NCBI GenBank assembly: GCA_032622095.1
Contig: CP136062.1
Location: 11,063,710-11,127,709, forward strand
Source of the DNA: Siphonodentalium dalli
Lineage: Eukaryota > Mollusca > Scaphopoda > Gadilida > Siphonodentaliidae
Reading direction: 5' to 3'
DNA length: 64,000 bases
A model generated the notes under the pieces. That model ran no database searches. It saw only the letters and a program-made list of their open reading frames with translations, and had not been told where the DNA came from. Made by a program: the position numbers and the translations under genes. Of the stretch, positions 22,657-33,594 are shown in pieces; within the stretch, counting starts at the first letter, position 1, and the number at the start of each line of letters is the position of its first letter.

Positions 22657-23505
22657 CGAACCAAAGCCGGACTTTGGGTCGTATATAGGCTATATCTGAT
22701 TTTGTGACGTCACCAATTTTTAAGTAATACGACCCTTGAATTTTGAATTTTGGGGAGCACGAATGTCGCACATAGGATCGGTGGGCCTAAAGCATTATTG
22801 TCGTAAAATGCTGTCACTATGCCAACGCAAATCAGTCGATCTGCAACATTCTCCTACATGTATTTCTATAAACGTCATACAATCATTGATGTACTTTGTT
22901 ATTTACAAGGGCAAGGAGCCAGTTTATAATGTATTTCTAACAGGTCTATTCACTCTATTTGATTATAATTGGAAACAAATCAAACTAAAGCGCAAGAGTT
23001 AAAACAAAGCGTGAATTAAATTGCATGAAAAAGTTTTGTTTACAAATTAAAAAAAAATATTAAAAATATTTGCCCAGAAAATGAATTCCAGCCGCATGAA
23101 TGCACCTGTAGAGACTATTTTCAATTTTCTATCGGTAGTTTCGCCTGAAAAATTGATGCACTATTCACAAAGTTCAAACCGAAACTATAAGATTCGATTG
23201 AATGCTTCAACCAGATTTTTATCGATACCAGTAGTTAGTACAATCTAAAAATCGATATCATACTCATAGTAAATCATAAAATTGGAAGATATCAAGATAT
23301 AGTTCCAAACGTATTAACCATTTAAACCCATACTATTCTGTGATTGTATGAAACAAACTATTTATGTAGTTATAAGTATTGAAAATATTATGTATTTCTG
23401 CCAACAACGGCTGAACGAGCGAAGAGATATGAGTTTGTGCTATAAATTAGTACGCAATCACAAAAAGAAAAAAGTCCTGCCACAATTTCGCGAACACGGT
23501 CGGTG
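22650..23505 (+). repeat. ~0.85-kb dispersed repeat, inverted partner of 52270-53081
   Basis: The reverse complement of 52270-53081 aligns along its length with mostly substitutions. Landmarks are gggtcgtatataggctatat, gtgacgtcaccaatttttaa, ggatcggtgggcctaaagca, acgtcatacaatcattgatg and gagtttgtgctataaattag. A partial third copy is at 31520-31690. The short frame at 22736 is not conserved between copies, so it is not coding. Confidence 0.85.
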
Positions 23506-23934
23506 CTGGTGATTGTCGTGAACACAACAACTGAGATAAACTGAGCAGGTAAGCTATATGTGCATATTTGTGAACTCAATTCTTCTAAGCATCTGTAGGC
23601 CTACATGTAGATACTTTTAGCGTGATGACGGGCAAAACTTTGAAAATGAAAACACAAAAATTGCATTCCGAAAATTCGATGCACCATGTGGTAATGTCAA
23701 TGTCATTCTGACTCTGAGCACAGCATCAAATTTCTACATGGTGATTTCACTTTGCTGATATTCATTCAACAACCATTGATTGGTGTCAACATATGGACCT
23801 GCGAATATTCAAGATTCAATTCGATGTCAATATCGGGGACCTGTTTCGACGTCGACACCAAATATTTTCAAATCGGTGTTACTTTGGTGTAACCTTGTTT
23901 TTTGGCGTTAGATAACATATATGGCAAATGACCT

Positions 23935-24166
23935 AAGATCACAAAATTGAAACACAAGGTTGCCAAGTTAGCAAACCTAGGTCATTTTGAATGTATGCCG
24001 TTCAAAATAGACATGCATTATGCAAAGTAGGCACTTCGATCGCAACCTGTGGCGGTAATTAATCGCCGCATATATTTCTAATCTGTATCGACACTGTATA
24101 AATTGTCTACACAATGCGTGATCGCTAGATGCAGAAGGCAATTGATTACCTTATGTTTAGATCATG
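23935..24166 (+). repeat. Dispersed repeat X, unoccupied copy
   Basis: It matches 28908-29004 plus 30943-31083: aaggttgccaagttagcaaa, aatagacatgcattatgcaaagta, tcgccgcatatattt and aaattgtctacac. The site at 24018-24028 (gcaaagtaggcacttcg) corresponds to the place where the second copy holds a 1.9-kb element. Confidence 0.8.
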
Positions 24167-24339
24167 TCATGAATAAATGCTATCGACCATATTCCACCAG
24201 TACAAAACCCGGGAACTTTTTGTAAGTTTTGACAGGGAACCTTATAAAGTAAAAAAAATAACGCGGGGAATGTACTTCTTTGTTCATACCTGTTGCTTAA
24301 TGATTTATTCATCGGTACGTGAAGTTCCCAGCTCGAGAT

Positions 24340-25281
24340 TAGGCCTGTAACGATACGCTTGGTCACGATACGTATCGCGATACGGGGCAAACGATGCGAT
24401 ACGTGTCACGATACGCAAAATTTGATCCCACGAGTAAATAGCTATTCAACACTCCAAATTTGCACAACTCTCAGATTGAGTTTTAATGATAGTTTTTCTA
24501 ATATTACTGTGGAGTTTCATAATTGTTTAGTTCTACCGGTATGTGAATGTAGTATGCTCGTACAATACCAGTAAAAATGACATATTGATACTGAAGTCGG
24601 TAAAAGAGTTGAAAAGTTTCTCACTCCTCTGTTTATATATCACATAATTACAACAGCTGGCTGAGAATGATGTCGTTTCAAATGGTGCGACATGTTGGTC
24701 GTAACACCAGTCTTGTAAGAGGTTGCCGTCGAACATAATTTGCAGATCGTTTTAGTTCTGTCTGTCTTATTGCATGGCTTTCCATCCTCTTCAACTGTGT
24801 ACGTCCCAAAACCGTAATACTGCCAGATTTTCGACCCGTAGGCCGCTGTCGGATTGACAAGTTTTAAGCTTTCTTGAGCAGACATCTTTCCACGGCCCAC
24901 GTGTTGTTGTTTTGCGCAGACGATATATCCAATATACTAGTATTTGATTGGTTCATCAAATTAAACCAATAGGAGCATGGTTTACAGTCTGAGGCTAGGT
25001 TACGGAGGTCAGTCATTTCACTTCCGCCAACGTTTGTGTCAAAGGTAAAAGTGCGAGCTCACGGAAACAAACAAAATTTACAGATTTCCTTCCGATAACA
25101 CGTAGTAAGCATTCACAGCTTACGGAAACGAACGAGGGGACCCGATTGACTTCGTATGGTAACTGCATAATATGGAAGCGGAACTTTATCATAGTGTATC
25201 GAAATTACAAATGAATCACATATAGAATCGTGAATGACGAATCGCGATGAATCGAAATCGCGATAAATCGTTACAGGCCTA
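24340..25281. mobile_element. 942-bp hAT element with 8-bp target duplication
   Basis: Terminal inverted repeats taggcctgtaacgat and atcgttacaggccta are flanked by CTCGAGAT on both sides (24332-24339, 25282-25289). The related copy of the host repeat at 21.5 kb has one CTCGAGAT and no insert. Subterminal cacgatacgtatcgcgatac and atcgcgatgaatcg words look like transposase-binding repeats. It encodes a BED finger on the minus strand and nothing else, so it is an internally deleted, non-autonomous copy. Confidence 0.92.
24640..24885 (-). CDS. BED-type zinc finger, N-terminal remnant of a hAT transposase
   Basis: From the ATG at 24885 the frame encodes 81 residues. SKIWQYYGFGTY is followed by a zinc finger with C-x2-C (ICKLCS) and a paired histidine end (HHLKRHH), the layout of the BED finger that lets hAT transposases bind their element ends (family knowledge). 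A GTG 15 nt farther upstream also opens the frame, but the ATG is preferred. The dimerisation and catalytic domains are absent: a stop at 24640 follows soon after the finger, or a splice donor near ctgttgtaatt may have led to a lost exon. The finger is intact and lies inside a hAT with clean ends, so it may be a recent deletion derivative. Confidence 0.7.
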   Translation of the reverse strand: MSAQESLKLVNPTAAYGSKIWQYYGFGTYTVEEDGKPCNKTDRTKTICKLCSTATSYKTGVTTNMSHHLKRHHSQPAVVIM

Positions 25282-25368
25282 CTCGAGATTACATTATTTA
25301 CGTGACTTTTGGGACCCGATTCCATGATAAATATTTATTTTATTCCCTGTCACCAAATTCAGGACGTA

Positions 25369-25684
25369 CCGCTATTCTCAAAGTAATTGACCAGAAAAAC
25401 GGGGTGATACCCCGGTCATGACCGCGGTGATACCGGTAATAAACGGTAGCGGTATCGAGATGGTCACGGCGGTGGAGTTACGGTATTGGGCGATAATGAT
25501 ACCGCAGTATTTTAGCGGGCACCGCATTAATTTTTTTGAATACCGCGGTCTTTTAGCGGGCACCGCATTAATTTTTTGGAATACCGCGGTGATTTTCATG
25601 GAACTCTTTGAGGGGAGGTATAGTACCGCGGTATTAACAGGGTGACACCACGTTATTGGTGGTCAATTACTTTAAGTATAGCGG
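25369..25684. mobile_element. 316-bp TA-flanked inverted-repeat element, CCGCGG-rich
   Basis: Ends ccgctattctcaaagtaatt and (reverse complement) ccgctatacttaaagtaatt are inverted. TA lies at 25367-25368 and 25685-25686. The interior repeats gaataccgcggt and gcgggcaccgcattaattttt. The right-hand TA is shared with the next TA-type element, which starts at 25687. A partial copy is at 19350-19490. Confidence 0.7.
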
Positions 25685-25823
25685 TACCCTGCTGGACAAA
25701 ACAAGTGTCACCGCGGTGTATTTGCCGTTCAGCCGCGGTGTCAGAGTTTGTAACTGCAGTTGAGCACCGCGGCCGAACGGCATGTACACTGCGGCCAAAC
25801 GGCAAGCACATCTTGGCCGAAAG

Positions 25824-28404
25824 TAGCAATAGGCAACCCCGAACAAGAACGATAACTCGCTTATTTCCGGAAGTCGGTAAATGATGACATCACAGGAAAT
25901 ATCCAGAGTCTTGTGACTGAAGGTAATTGTAAATACCGCTGTTTTAAGCAATTACGTGACATTTTCCAATAAAAATAGCACAATTCGGCAGCGGATAGAA
26001 TATCCTTTGTTTACCAAACTGAAAACCCGCGTAAATATTTATGTAAATACTTTTGTTGAAATTGTGAAAATTACCCCGAATTTGAAAGTTCTGACCACCT
26101 CGATGAAACTTGATAACAATTCATTTCTCACTGGTAGGTTAAAAATTAAAAAATTAGCAATAAAATGCCGTATTTCAATCATAGCGAGAGTCGACGTTTC
26201 AAAGGAACAAAAATATTTGTTTAATTGCCAGGGGAGATCACTCTATTAGTAGTATTACCAGCTAATGTAGTCACATGATTAAAACATGGCGGCCCCGTGA
26301 ACATATTAATGATCGTACGTAAACAAATGTATTTGAAGTGAATAGTAATGTATTCTGCTGACCATTTTGTCTGTATTTGAATGAAATTGGTTGATTGAGA
26401 AGATCTGATTTATATTTTAACTTGAAATTTAACTTGTTTAAAAAAAAAATTCAGTCAACAATTGAATTAGGTCTACATGTATGACATACGATACATGTGA
26501 TGTAATACATGAAGGTATCACCCCCACCCCCTTTCGGTATGCGGGATTCAGGGTGTTTTGAAGCCGTACGCAGGATTTATACCCCCGAGTTGACTGGTAT
26601 TCGGGTTGAAGCAAAACATCTTGGACACATGTTTGAATGGGGCTGTGACTACCCGCCCCTGAGACAACCCGCCCCCCTTTCACTCAAGACAAACCGCCCC
26701 CTAAAATCACTTAGCGGTAATTAGTGGCTAATTAGGACGTGTGACGGGATTATGAGATGTTTAACGAAACTGGCCGGGGTATTCTTTATAGGTTTTTAAT
26801 TGATGTAACAACACGGACAACAAAAAACGGAATGAAGTATATAGGCTAATATGAAAATGAACGTGAATGAAGATTAAAAACAAAATTTAATAAGTTTAAC
26901 AAACGAACAATGATTAATTTGGGGCTGCTGCTGCTGCTGGATGTCTGCCAGTGCATTGTGCTGGTCTCTTCTTTCTTCTCTTCTGGTTGCACCTCCAAAT
27001 CGCAGTGAATGCAAGGAAACATGCTTGCAGAATGAAGATAACCCACACTCAAGAGATAATATACCCAGTTCCGTCGGCATCATTCAAAGGCTGTTTGTAT
27101 ACTCACCTTCAATCAAACATATAACATAGACACAATATACATGTAGAAATATAGAGATTTGTGAAGAGGATTAATTGGACAACAAGCAAAATGCTTTGAC
27201 ATAATTAATGAATAAACACATGTTTTGTTGTTCAAAATCTTTAATAATATATCATCAAAGAACATATAAATCACTATTAACAATTTCTGGACAACCCGCC
27301 CTTATTTATCGGGACAACCCGCCCTGAAAATAGCAGAGGGGCAGGTTGTCTCGGGGGCAGGTAGTCCCGTTCCCGTTTGAATGATGGCGATCATGGCGCA
27401 AAATAATATTTTGTGCTACTACTAGTCGATCTGTACGAATGAGTGGGTAGAATAGCTTCTTGGGCATATTTGACCACCATGCCATCATAAAGTATCATTA
27501 ATCGTATCATAATGGCCTAATAATGCCCATAACATGATATTTTGTTGCGAACGGGTGGGTACTGGTTTGTTTATCCACTTAACCAATTATTTCAAACCAT
27601 ACTTTATCATGTTGCACTGTTTACATAAAACAATGCCTCCAACATTAATTTAGATATAGTTCTGTCATACGCTTGAAAATAGTTTGGCTCATGAACTTTA
27701 TGAAGGTTGACACTCATATTTTGTCCATTTTCCAAGAATTAATCGAGAAAAAATAAAATATCAGCTCTCATATCGATACACCAATGGCTGACATTGAAAC
27801 CTATATATACAGTTTTGCTGCAGGTTAGGTAGTATTTTGCGTGAATAGCTCCATAATGTTGAAAAAAATAGCTTTAAAAACAATTTGGTAGGGGGTATAG
27901 TTTGGTTTTCATGAAATATTTCCACGTATTTGACACAAAAGTCTCAATTTTTTTATCAAAATGTATTCAATAGTGTCTGATAATAGAAATAACACACAGA
28001 AATACCAAAAGTTTTTATAGTATATTGTCAACATACTTGAAAAGAAAAAAAAAATCTTTTTGATTGGGGTATACATGTACTTGGATTTTGATCAAAATTT
28101 TCTATTTTTATGAAGGAAAAGTTCTATTTCTGCATTGATTATGTAGATTGATCATTCCCAATGAGAACAACATATAGGTTTGCCATAAGAAGTCTAAAAC
28201 TTTGCCGTTATGTTGTCATAATTTTGCCATTCCTCAAAAACTGTGAATTGTCGACCCCCTGACCCCCTTCCAATTATTTGAGAAAAACGTCACTTTTTTC
28301 AAACACTGCCATTACTACTGACTTTGTTTCATATTCCTAACACCCTAAAGCTGCTGTAACTGCATCTGGAAAATGGTTTTGAAAAAAATCGATGCCTATT
28401 GCTA
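25824..28404. mobile_element. 2581-bp element with 12-bp inverted ends and 7-bp target duplication
   Basis: It begins tagcaataggca and ends tgcctattgcta. CCGAAAG flanks both sides (25817-25823, 28405-28411), and the joined host sequence 'ggccgaaaggcaactac' is continuous in the related copy at 32120-32132. It contains another inserted element (26640-27374). No transposase was found in the rest. Confidence 0.8.
26640..27374. mobile_element. 735-bp element with GC-rich inverted ends and 9-bp target duplication
   Basis: Ends gggctgtgactacccgcccc and (reverse complement) gggaacgggactacctgccc continue into gagacaacc(c/t)gcccc. GTTTGAATG flanks both sides (26631-26639, 27375-27383). Minus-strand frames near 26846-27083 cover a (CTG)5 run and contain CIHCDLEV and a run of S or Q depending on phase. 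They are too short and ambiguous to call a protein. Confidence 0.8.
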
Positions 28405-29004
28405 CCGAAAGGCAACTACAATGCGACCGAATGGCATGCACACCGTGGTTAGATTTCTGGTTTGTATAGTCTTTTTTCAGTTTAATGAATTTACACCGCG
28501 GCAACTACACCATGGCTGAATGGAAAGTACACCGCGGCCCAACTGTAGTTAGCCGGTGGAGCAGCGGTGTAGTTGCATTTCGGCCGCAGTGGCAACGCTA
28601 ACCACACCGCGGTTAAGTGGACACTTGTTTTGTCCAGCAGGGTATACCGTAGGTTGTTCCAAAAGCATGTGATTGACTACCCTACGGTCATTTCCAGCTA
28701 CGATGTTTACGTACACACGACTGCGATTACGTCGCAAGTGGAGGTAACCAAGGACACACCACGATTTCGCATCTAAAATCAAACAGTGCTTGATATTATA
28801 TATTGACCTACGATTTTGACGTGAACATGCGCAGTCCAACTACCGGTCACTTCCTACGACGGAAATCTTTCCACTTACGATTGAATCAGGTCGTCTGAAC
28901 GTACACTAAGATCACAAAAATTTATACACAAGGTTGCCAAGTTAGCAAACGTAGGTAATTTTGAATGTATGCCGTTCAGAATAGACATGCATTATGCAAA
29001 GTAT

Positions 29005-30933
29005 TAGTCCAAGTCTTCTCGTACTAAAGCCGGCTAAGATATTGGGATGGAGGTGCCGGTCTTTAGTCCGAGTTCCAGGCCCATGCATTCCTTTGACACG
29101 ACTTAAGCGTTAGTGACCCGCTCAAATAAAACCACAATTATATGAAATAAAATATCACAATTGCGACAATAAACGGATATTTTCCGCAGAAGACATGCTA
29201 TTTGATCTGAAACCCACATCAGTTGTGAATTGAAAGCGGTAATTTAATGCGAAAAGAGACATTTACCGCAATGTTTAAAAGTATGCGAACTCAGTTGACC
29301 TCCCGAACTGTGTTCGGCATTTTCCGTTGAAAATATTCCGTAGATTTTCGACTGACAACGCAAATTACGATGAATTCTCAATTGTAATCGTAATTATGTG
29401 TGTCAATAAATAAAAAATAAATAGATTAATTAAACATTGAAGATATAAATGTAATACATTAAATAAATTACTGGGAATTACAACCCTCTCAAAGTTTAAA
29501 ACAGTGTAAACACAACGAGCATTAGAATAAATAATATGGTGCTACATTTCCCACATTTGGTGGACTTCAGCGAAATTAAGATATATACTAAGCGAACAGA
29601 GCAATATACTGCTCTTGTTAAGCACACAAAAAATCAAACAAAATTTGCATAAATTTTTAACCTTAAAGGGGTACTGTACGCCATTTTCATTAAATTTCCG
29701 GTGACAACAACGATCAAATATCGATAATATATAGAAACATAAGTAATTTGAGTCGAAGATGTATTCTGTAAACGCTCAGGTTAATAGGCTATCTTAAAAT
29801 TTAATAATTTAAAAGTTAATAATTTGATATAAATTGAATTTATGACTGGGCGTCAATTAAATTACGAATTTCCGTAATCAAACAAACTAATTGAGGGATA
29901 CTGGATTGTTAAACCGATCGCACACACGATCGCTTACAATATTATGATGATACGGGGAGAACACTCAAGCCACTCACTGACTAGCGATGATACAATAACT
30001 TAAATGATTATATGGGACTAGTATGCCTATAATATAACTTTTATTTGATTCATTTGGTTGAAAACTGTACAAAAATTACTCGACAACGACAATTTATATT
30101 TTTGCATTCCGGTAAATTTGTCATCCGTAACACTACTTTGTACTCAACAGACTTTCAAATAATGAAAAAATTGTTACCTTATTCTCCGACTCGGAGACTA
30201 TAGAAACCAACAACAACATTTGGCGTACAGTACCCCTTTAAGTTTGAAAAGTCCCACTAAAACGGAAGAACTATATTTCGAAACTGTGTGATTCGGTTCT
30301 CCGATTATTTTATCAACACAAAAGTCAAAATGCACATGGATGAAAATCACACGCATGGCAAGTCAGACACAAGAGTTCTAATTTGCTCCAATTTTGACAA
30401 GTTGCTTGCGAAAATTGTCAACAAAACTACCTTTCTGATCCTCCATTATGTCATTAAGTTTTTAGTGCGGGAATTGTTCTCAAAGCACATTGGAAACTGG
30501 ACTTTGCGGCGATCGGTTTTCGCTATTTTGTTCGGAAAACCGCGCGCTATATATAGAAACGGAAACTAGAATACTCAGAACAAACACCGGACAATGCCGA
30601 AGTTCTTCGGAACCTGAGTTCGGATTTCAGTTAAGTAAACAAACAGAAAAAACAACGATGTTTGTGGCAATCAACCGGAATATTCTATGTGTAATTTAAC
30701 ATTAAAGTTAGATTATTATACACCATTCTGACCATAATATGTCACTCTTTCCGACGTATATAGCATCATGTATTGCTTTGTTAGGTAAATCGAGTAAAAT
30801 ACACCACAGATTCCCGCCACAGATCCTGGGCGTAACTCGTGTCATAAGAAGGCTATGCGCGCGATCTCGGACTAAAGACCGGCACCTCCATCCCAATATC
30901 TTAGCCGGCTTTAGTACGAGAAGACTTGGACTA
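29005..30933. mobile_element. 1929-bp element with 68-bp perfect inverted repeats and 9-bp target duplication
   Basis: The first 68 bases (tagtccaagtcttctcgtac to tctttagtccgag) recur exactly inverted at the right end (30866-30933), with weaker similarity further in (gacacgactta / gacacgagtta). GCAAAGTAT flanks both sides (28996-29004, 30934-30942). Long inverted repeats with a 9-bp duplication are typical of Mutator-like elements (inference). Apart from a nested 571-bp element, the interior has only short frames, so it is non-autonomous. Perfect repeats suggest recent movement. Confidence 0.9.
29667..30237. mobile_element. 571-bp TTAA-flanked MITE (family B), nested
   Basis: Ends aggggtactgtacgcca and tggcgtacagtacccct are perfect inverted repeats flanked by TTAA (29663-29666, 30238-30241). 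It starts TTAAAGGGG, which agrees with the TTAAAGGRR start described for T2/Kolobok MITEs (established knowledge, family assignment inferred). It lies inside the 1929-bp element. Confidence 0.9.
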
Positions 30934-31083
30934 GCAAAGTATGTGCTTCGATCGCAACCCGTGATCAATGGTGATTAATCGCCGCATATATTTGTAATCT
31001 GTATCGACACTATATAAATTGTCTACACGGTGTGTGATCGCTAGATGCTGAACTCAAATGATTACCTTTCATGTATGTTTAGA

Positions 31084-31519
31084 ACTTGAGATATCCAATT
31101 CAGATTATATGAATAAAATTCAATGTCAACCGCCACTATGCATGACAAAACATAGATTGGAATGAACAGAAACCTTGAACAATCGGTCTATTACTAGTAC
31201 GTTCTTAAATGGACGTCATTGTTTGCAACCAGTTATCTGCCGGAATAATTGGTAGAAATTTCCTACTTTCTGTTTCCCGGGAAATCTAGCGCGTTGCACC
31301 AACTTTCGATCCATTGAATCTTGTTAATTAATAACATTTAGCACTTGTAATTTGTGTCTGTTTTCTGGGACCCCCTTCGTGAAGACGTGATGTAGGTCTA
31401 TTGTGGGGTGAACAGTTTAACAGATACCTACCATTAGTATCGACTACAACAATTACCGGGTATACCGGTATCGCTGAACAGTGTACCCATGTCCAAGTGT
31501 GTCTAATCTTTATTATCTT
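31084..31519. other. Spacer, no gene seen
   Basis: No coding or repeated structure recognised. Confidence 0.35.
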
Positions 31520-31830
31520 TATTAAAGAACCAAAGACTCTTTGGGTCGTATATACAATGTAGGCTACAGGTATATCTGATGTTGTCACGTGACCAATTAT
31601 TAAATAATACGACATTGTAATTTAGATTTTTTGTACATGTACATGTAGGATTGGTGGGCCTAAAGCATTATTGTCGTAATTGAAAAAGAAATTGTTGCTG
31701 TGTCTTTCGATTACCGGTACTGGTAATGTAAACGAGAATAGTGAATATGAATTACAATTTACATGTAAGTTCATTGCTAGCGGTAGTACCTTTTATTGAG
31801 AAAATATGACAAAATAAATAACGACAATAG
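31520..31830 (+). repeat. Partial copy of the 22650 repeat family
   Basis: gaaccaaagactctttgggtcgtatat (broken by small indels), cacgtgaccaatt and attggtgggcctaaagcatt match 22657-22800. 31755-31830 (gctagcggtagtaccttttattg) matches 51195-51250. Confidence 0.7.
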
Positions 31831-31959
31831 TGTGATGAATGTTGAGGCAGGGAGAAAATTAACTGGTATTGCATCGCAATTTGCTACCCAAATGTGGATA
31901 AAAGCTATCCATTTTGGTATGAATTTTATATGATTAATAATGATTTTAGAACAATGCTA

Positions 31960-32722
31960 CCCCGCTCGACAAAACAAGTGTCCATTGGCACCGCGGTGTA
32001 TTTGCCGTTCGGCCGCGGTGTCAGAGTTTGTAACTGCGGTTGAGCATCGCGGCCGAAACGGCAAGTACACTGCGGCCGAAGGCAAGTACACTTTTGGCCG
32101 AACGGCAAGTACACCATGGCCGAAAGGCAACTACAACGCGACCGAATGGCATGTACTAGTACACCATGGTTAGATTTCTGGTTTGTATCCTCTTTTCAGT
32201 TTAATGAACGTACACCGCGGCAACTACCCTGTCCACCTAACCGCGGTGCAGTTAGCGTTGCCACCGTGGCTGAAATGCAACTACACCGCGGCTCCACCGG
32301 CTAACTACAGTTGGGCTGCGGTGTACTTGTCGTTCGGCTATGGTGTAATTGCCGCGGTGTACGTTCATTAAACTGAAAAAAGACGATACAAACCAGAAAT
32401 CTAACCACGGTGTACATGCCGTTCGGCTGCGGTGTAGTTGCCTTTCGGCCGCAGTGTACTTGCTGTTGGGCCACGGTGTACTTGCCGTTCGGCCGCGGTG
32501 CTCAACTGCAGTTACAAACTCTGACACCGCGGCCGAACGGCAAATACACCGCGGTGCCAACGGACACTTGTTTTGTCCAGCGGGGTACACCATGGCCGAA
32601 TGGCAAGTACACTGCGGCCCAACTGTAATTAGCCGGTGGAGCCGCAGTGTTGTTGCATTTCGGCCGCGGTGGCAACACTGACCGCACCGTGGTTAAGTGG
32701 ACACTTGTTTTGTCCAGCAGGG
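31960..32722. mobile_element. TA-flanked MITE (ACCGCGG family), outer copy
   Basis: Left end ccccgctcgacaaaacaagt and right end acttgttttgtccagcaggg are flanked by TA (31958-31959, 32723-32724). The body repeats (c/g)ccgcggtgtacttgccgttc. It is interrupted at 32227-32585 by an inverted copy of itself; removal leaves about 402 bp, which aligns with the copy at 25687. Many overlapping frames here arise from the repeats. Confidence 0.85.
32227..32585. mobile_element. TA-flanked MITE, inner inverted copy
   Basis: It starts ccctgtccacctaaccgcgg and ends gttttgtccagcgggg, flanked by TA (32225-32226, 32586-32587). Across it the outer copy reads 'ggcaac TA | TA caccatgg'; the uninterrupted form 'ggcaactacaccatgg' is present near 28502. 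Its left terminus has lost about 16 bases of the usual end. Confidence 0.85.
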
Positions 32723-32724
32723 TA

Positions 32725-33594
32725 TCTAATCAAGTCAATGTGATGTTATTTGCTAATCAAAATTTGAAAAGTAATTTGCTTCCTGTGTTGAGGTACGAAA
32801 AACACATGGACTGGGCACATGTATTTGTTGACTATTGTTGTGAAAGATCATGTGAAAGGTCACGACATCAGGTGACAGAATTGTGGTGTGTAGGAATACA
32901 GGACTCTCTCCCTCTCTCTCTCGTTGTTTGATCGCCAGTGGGGCAAGTCGACATTGACTTCAGATCTTATTTAGAACGGTTGGCCGAATCAAACTACTTC
33001 ATCTGCCCGGTATCATCACATCTGCCATCATTGATAAAGACCACGGACAACGCCCCACGACTACGACAATTCTAAACGGACCACACTGAATACACTTTAT
33101 ACAAACGAGGGGAATTAGGTGAGCCATCTTTCTTTTGAGTCTTGATCCCTCTTTCGCCCCGTTTGTATTCAATGTCGTTAATATAACGCAATGTTCCATC
33201 CAGTTCGAACTTTGGTCCATCGCCAGAAATTTAGGCAAAATTCTAACTATAGTCACCCTGTGGGGCGAGTTCAATTGAAAGTGATAAAAATTTGTGATGT
33301 GAAATATGAACACAACAACTGAGATAAGCAGGTAACCTACTAGTACATGTATGTGCACATATTTGTGAACTCCATTCTTCTAATCTAAGCATCTGTTAGT
33401 ATTATCTATAGATATTTTTATTAGGCTATCGTTTTTCTTTCCCCAATACCACTATATGTATATGTAAAGCGATCATTTCCCGACCATCGGATCAGCTCCA
33501 GTTTGATCCGATGTCATACCACCCTTCTCTATCTCGCATACTGCGCATGTCTGTAAAAATCTAGACGATTTATTGTCCAAAAATATTTCCTTTA
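32725..33594. other. Spacer; one 119-codon minus-strand frame of doubtful meaning
   Basis: A minus-strand frame at 32999-33358 has no recognisable domain or splice support and is not called a gene. 33300-33390 matches 23518-23600 (aacacaacaactgagataa, gcacatatttgtgaactc). Confidence 0.35.

Larger units (their letters stand above)
25687..28642. mobile_element. TA-flanked MITE (ACCGCGG family), interrupted
   Basis: Left end ccctgctggacaaaacaagt and right end acttgttttgtccagcaggg are inverted and flanked by TA (25685-25686, 28643-28644). After removal of 25824-28404 plus one target copy, about 368 bp remain. These align to the elements at 31960-32722 through ccgcggccgaacggcaagta-type repeats. 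No coding capacity. Confidence 0.85.
28908..31083 (+). repeat. Dispersed repeat X, copy split by an insertion
   Basis: Left part 28908-29004 and right part 30943-31083 align to the continuous 23935-24166. The interruption carries a 9-bp target duplication (next entry). Confidence 0.8.

Noticed and set aside
31926-32687. Long frames (up to 113 codons) in the ACCGCGG region
   Set aside because: They lie within nested inverted MITE copies, and both strands are open because of the repeats.
32999-33358. 119-codon minus-strand frame
   Set aside because: No domain, no splice signals, composition like its surroundings, and part of it overlaps a dispersed repeat.
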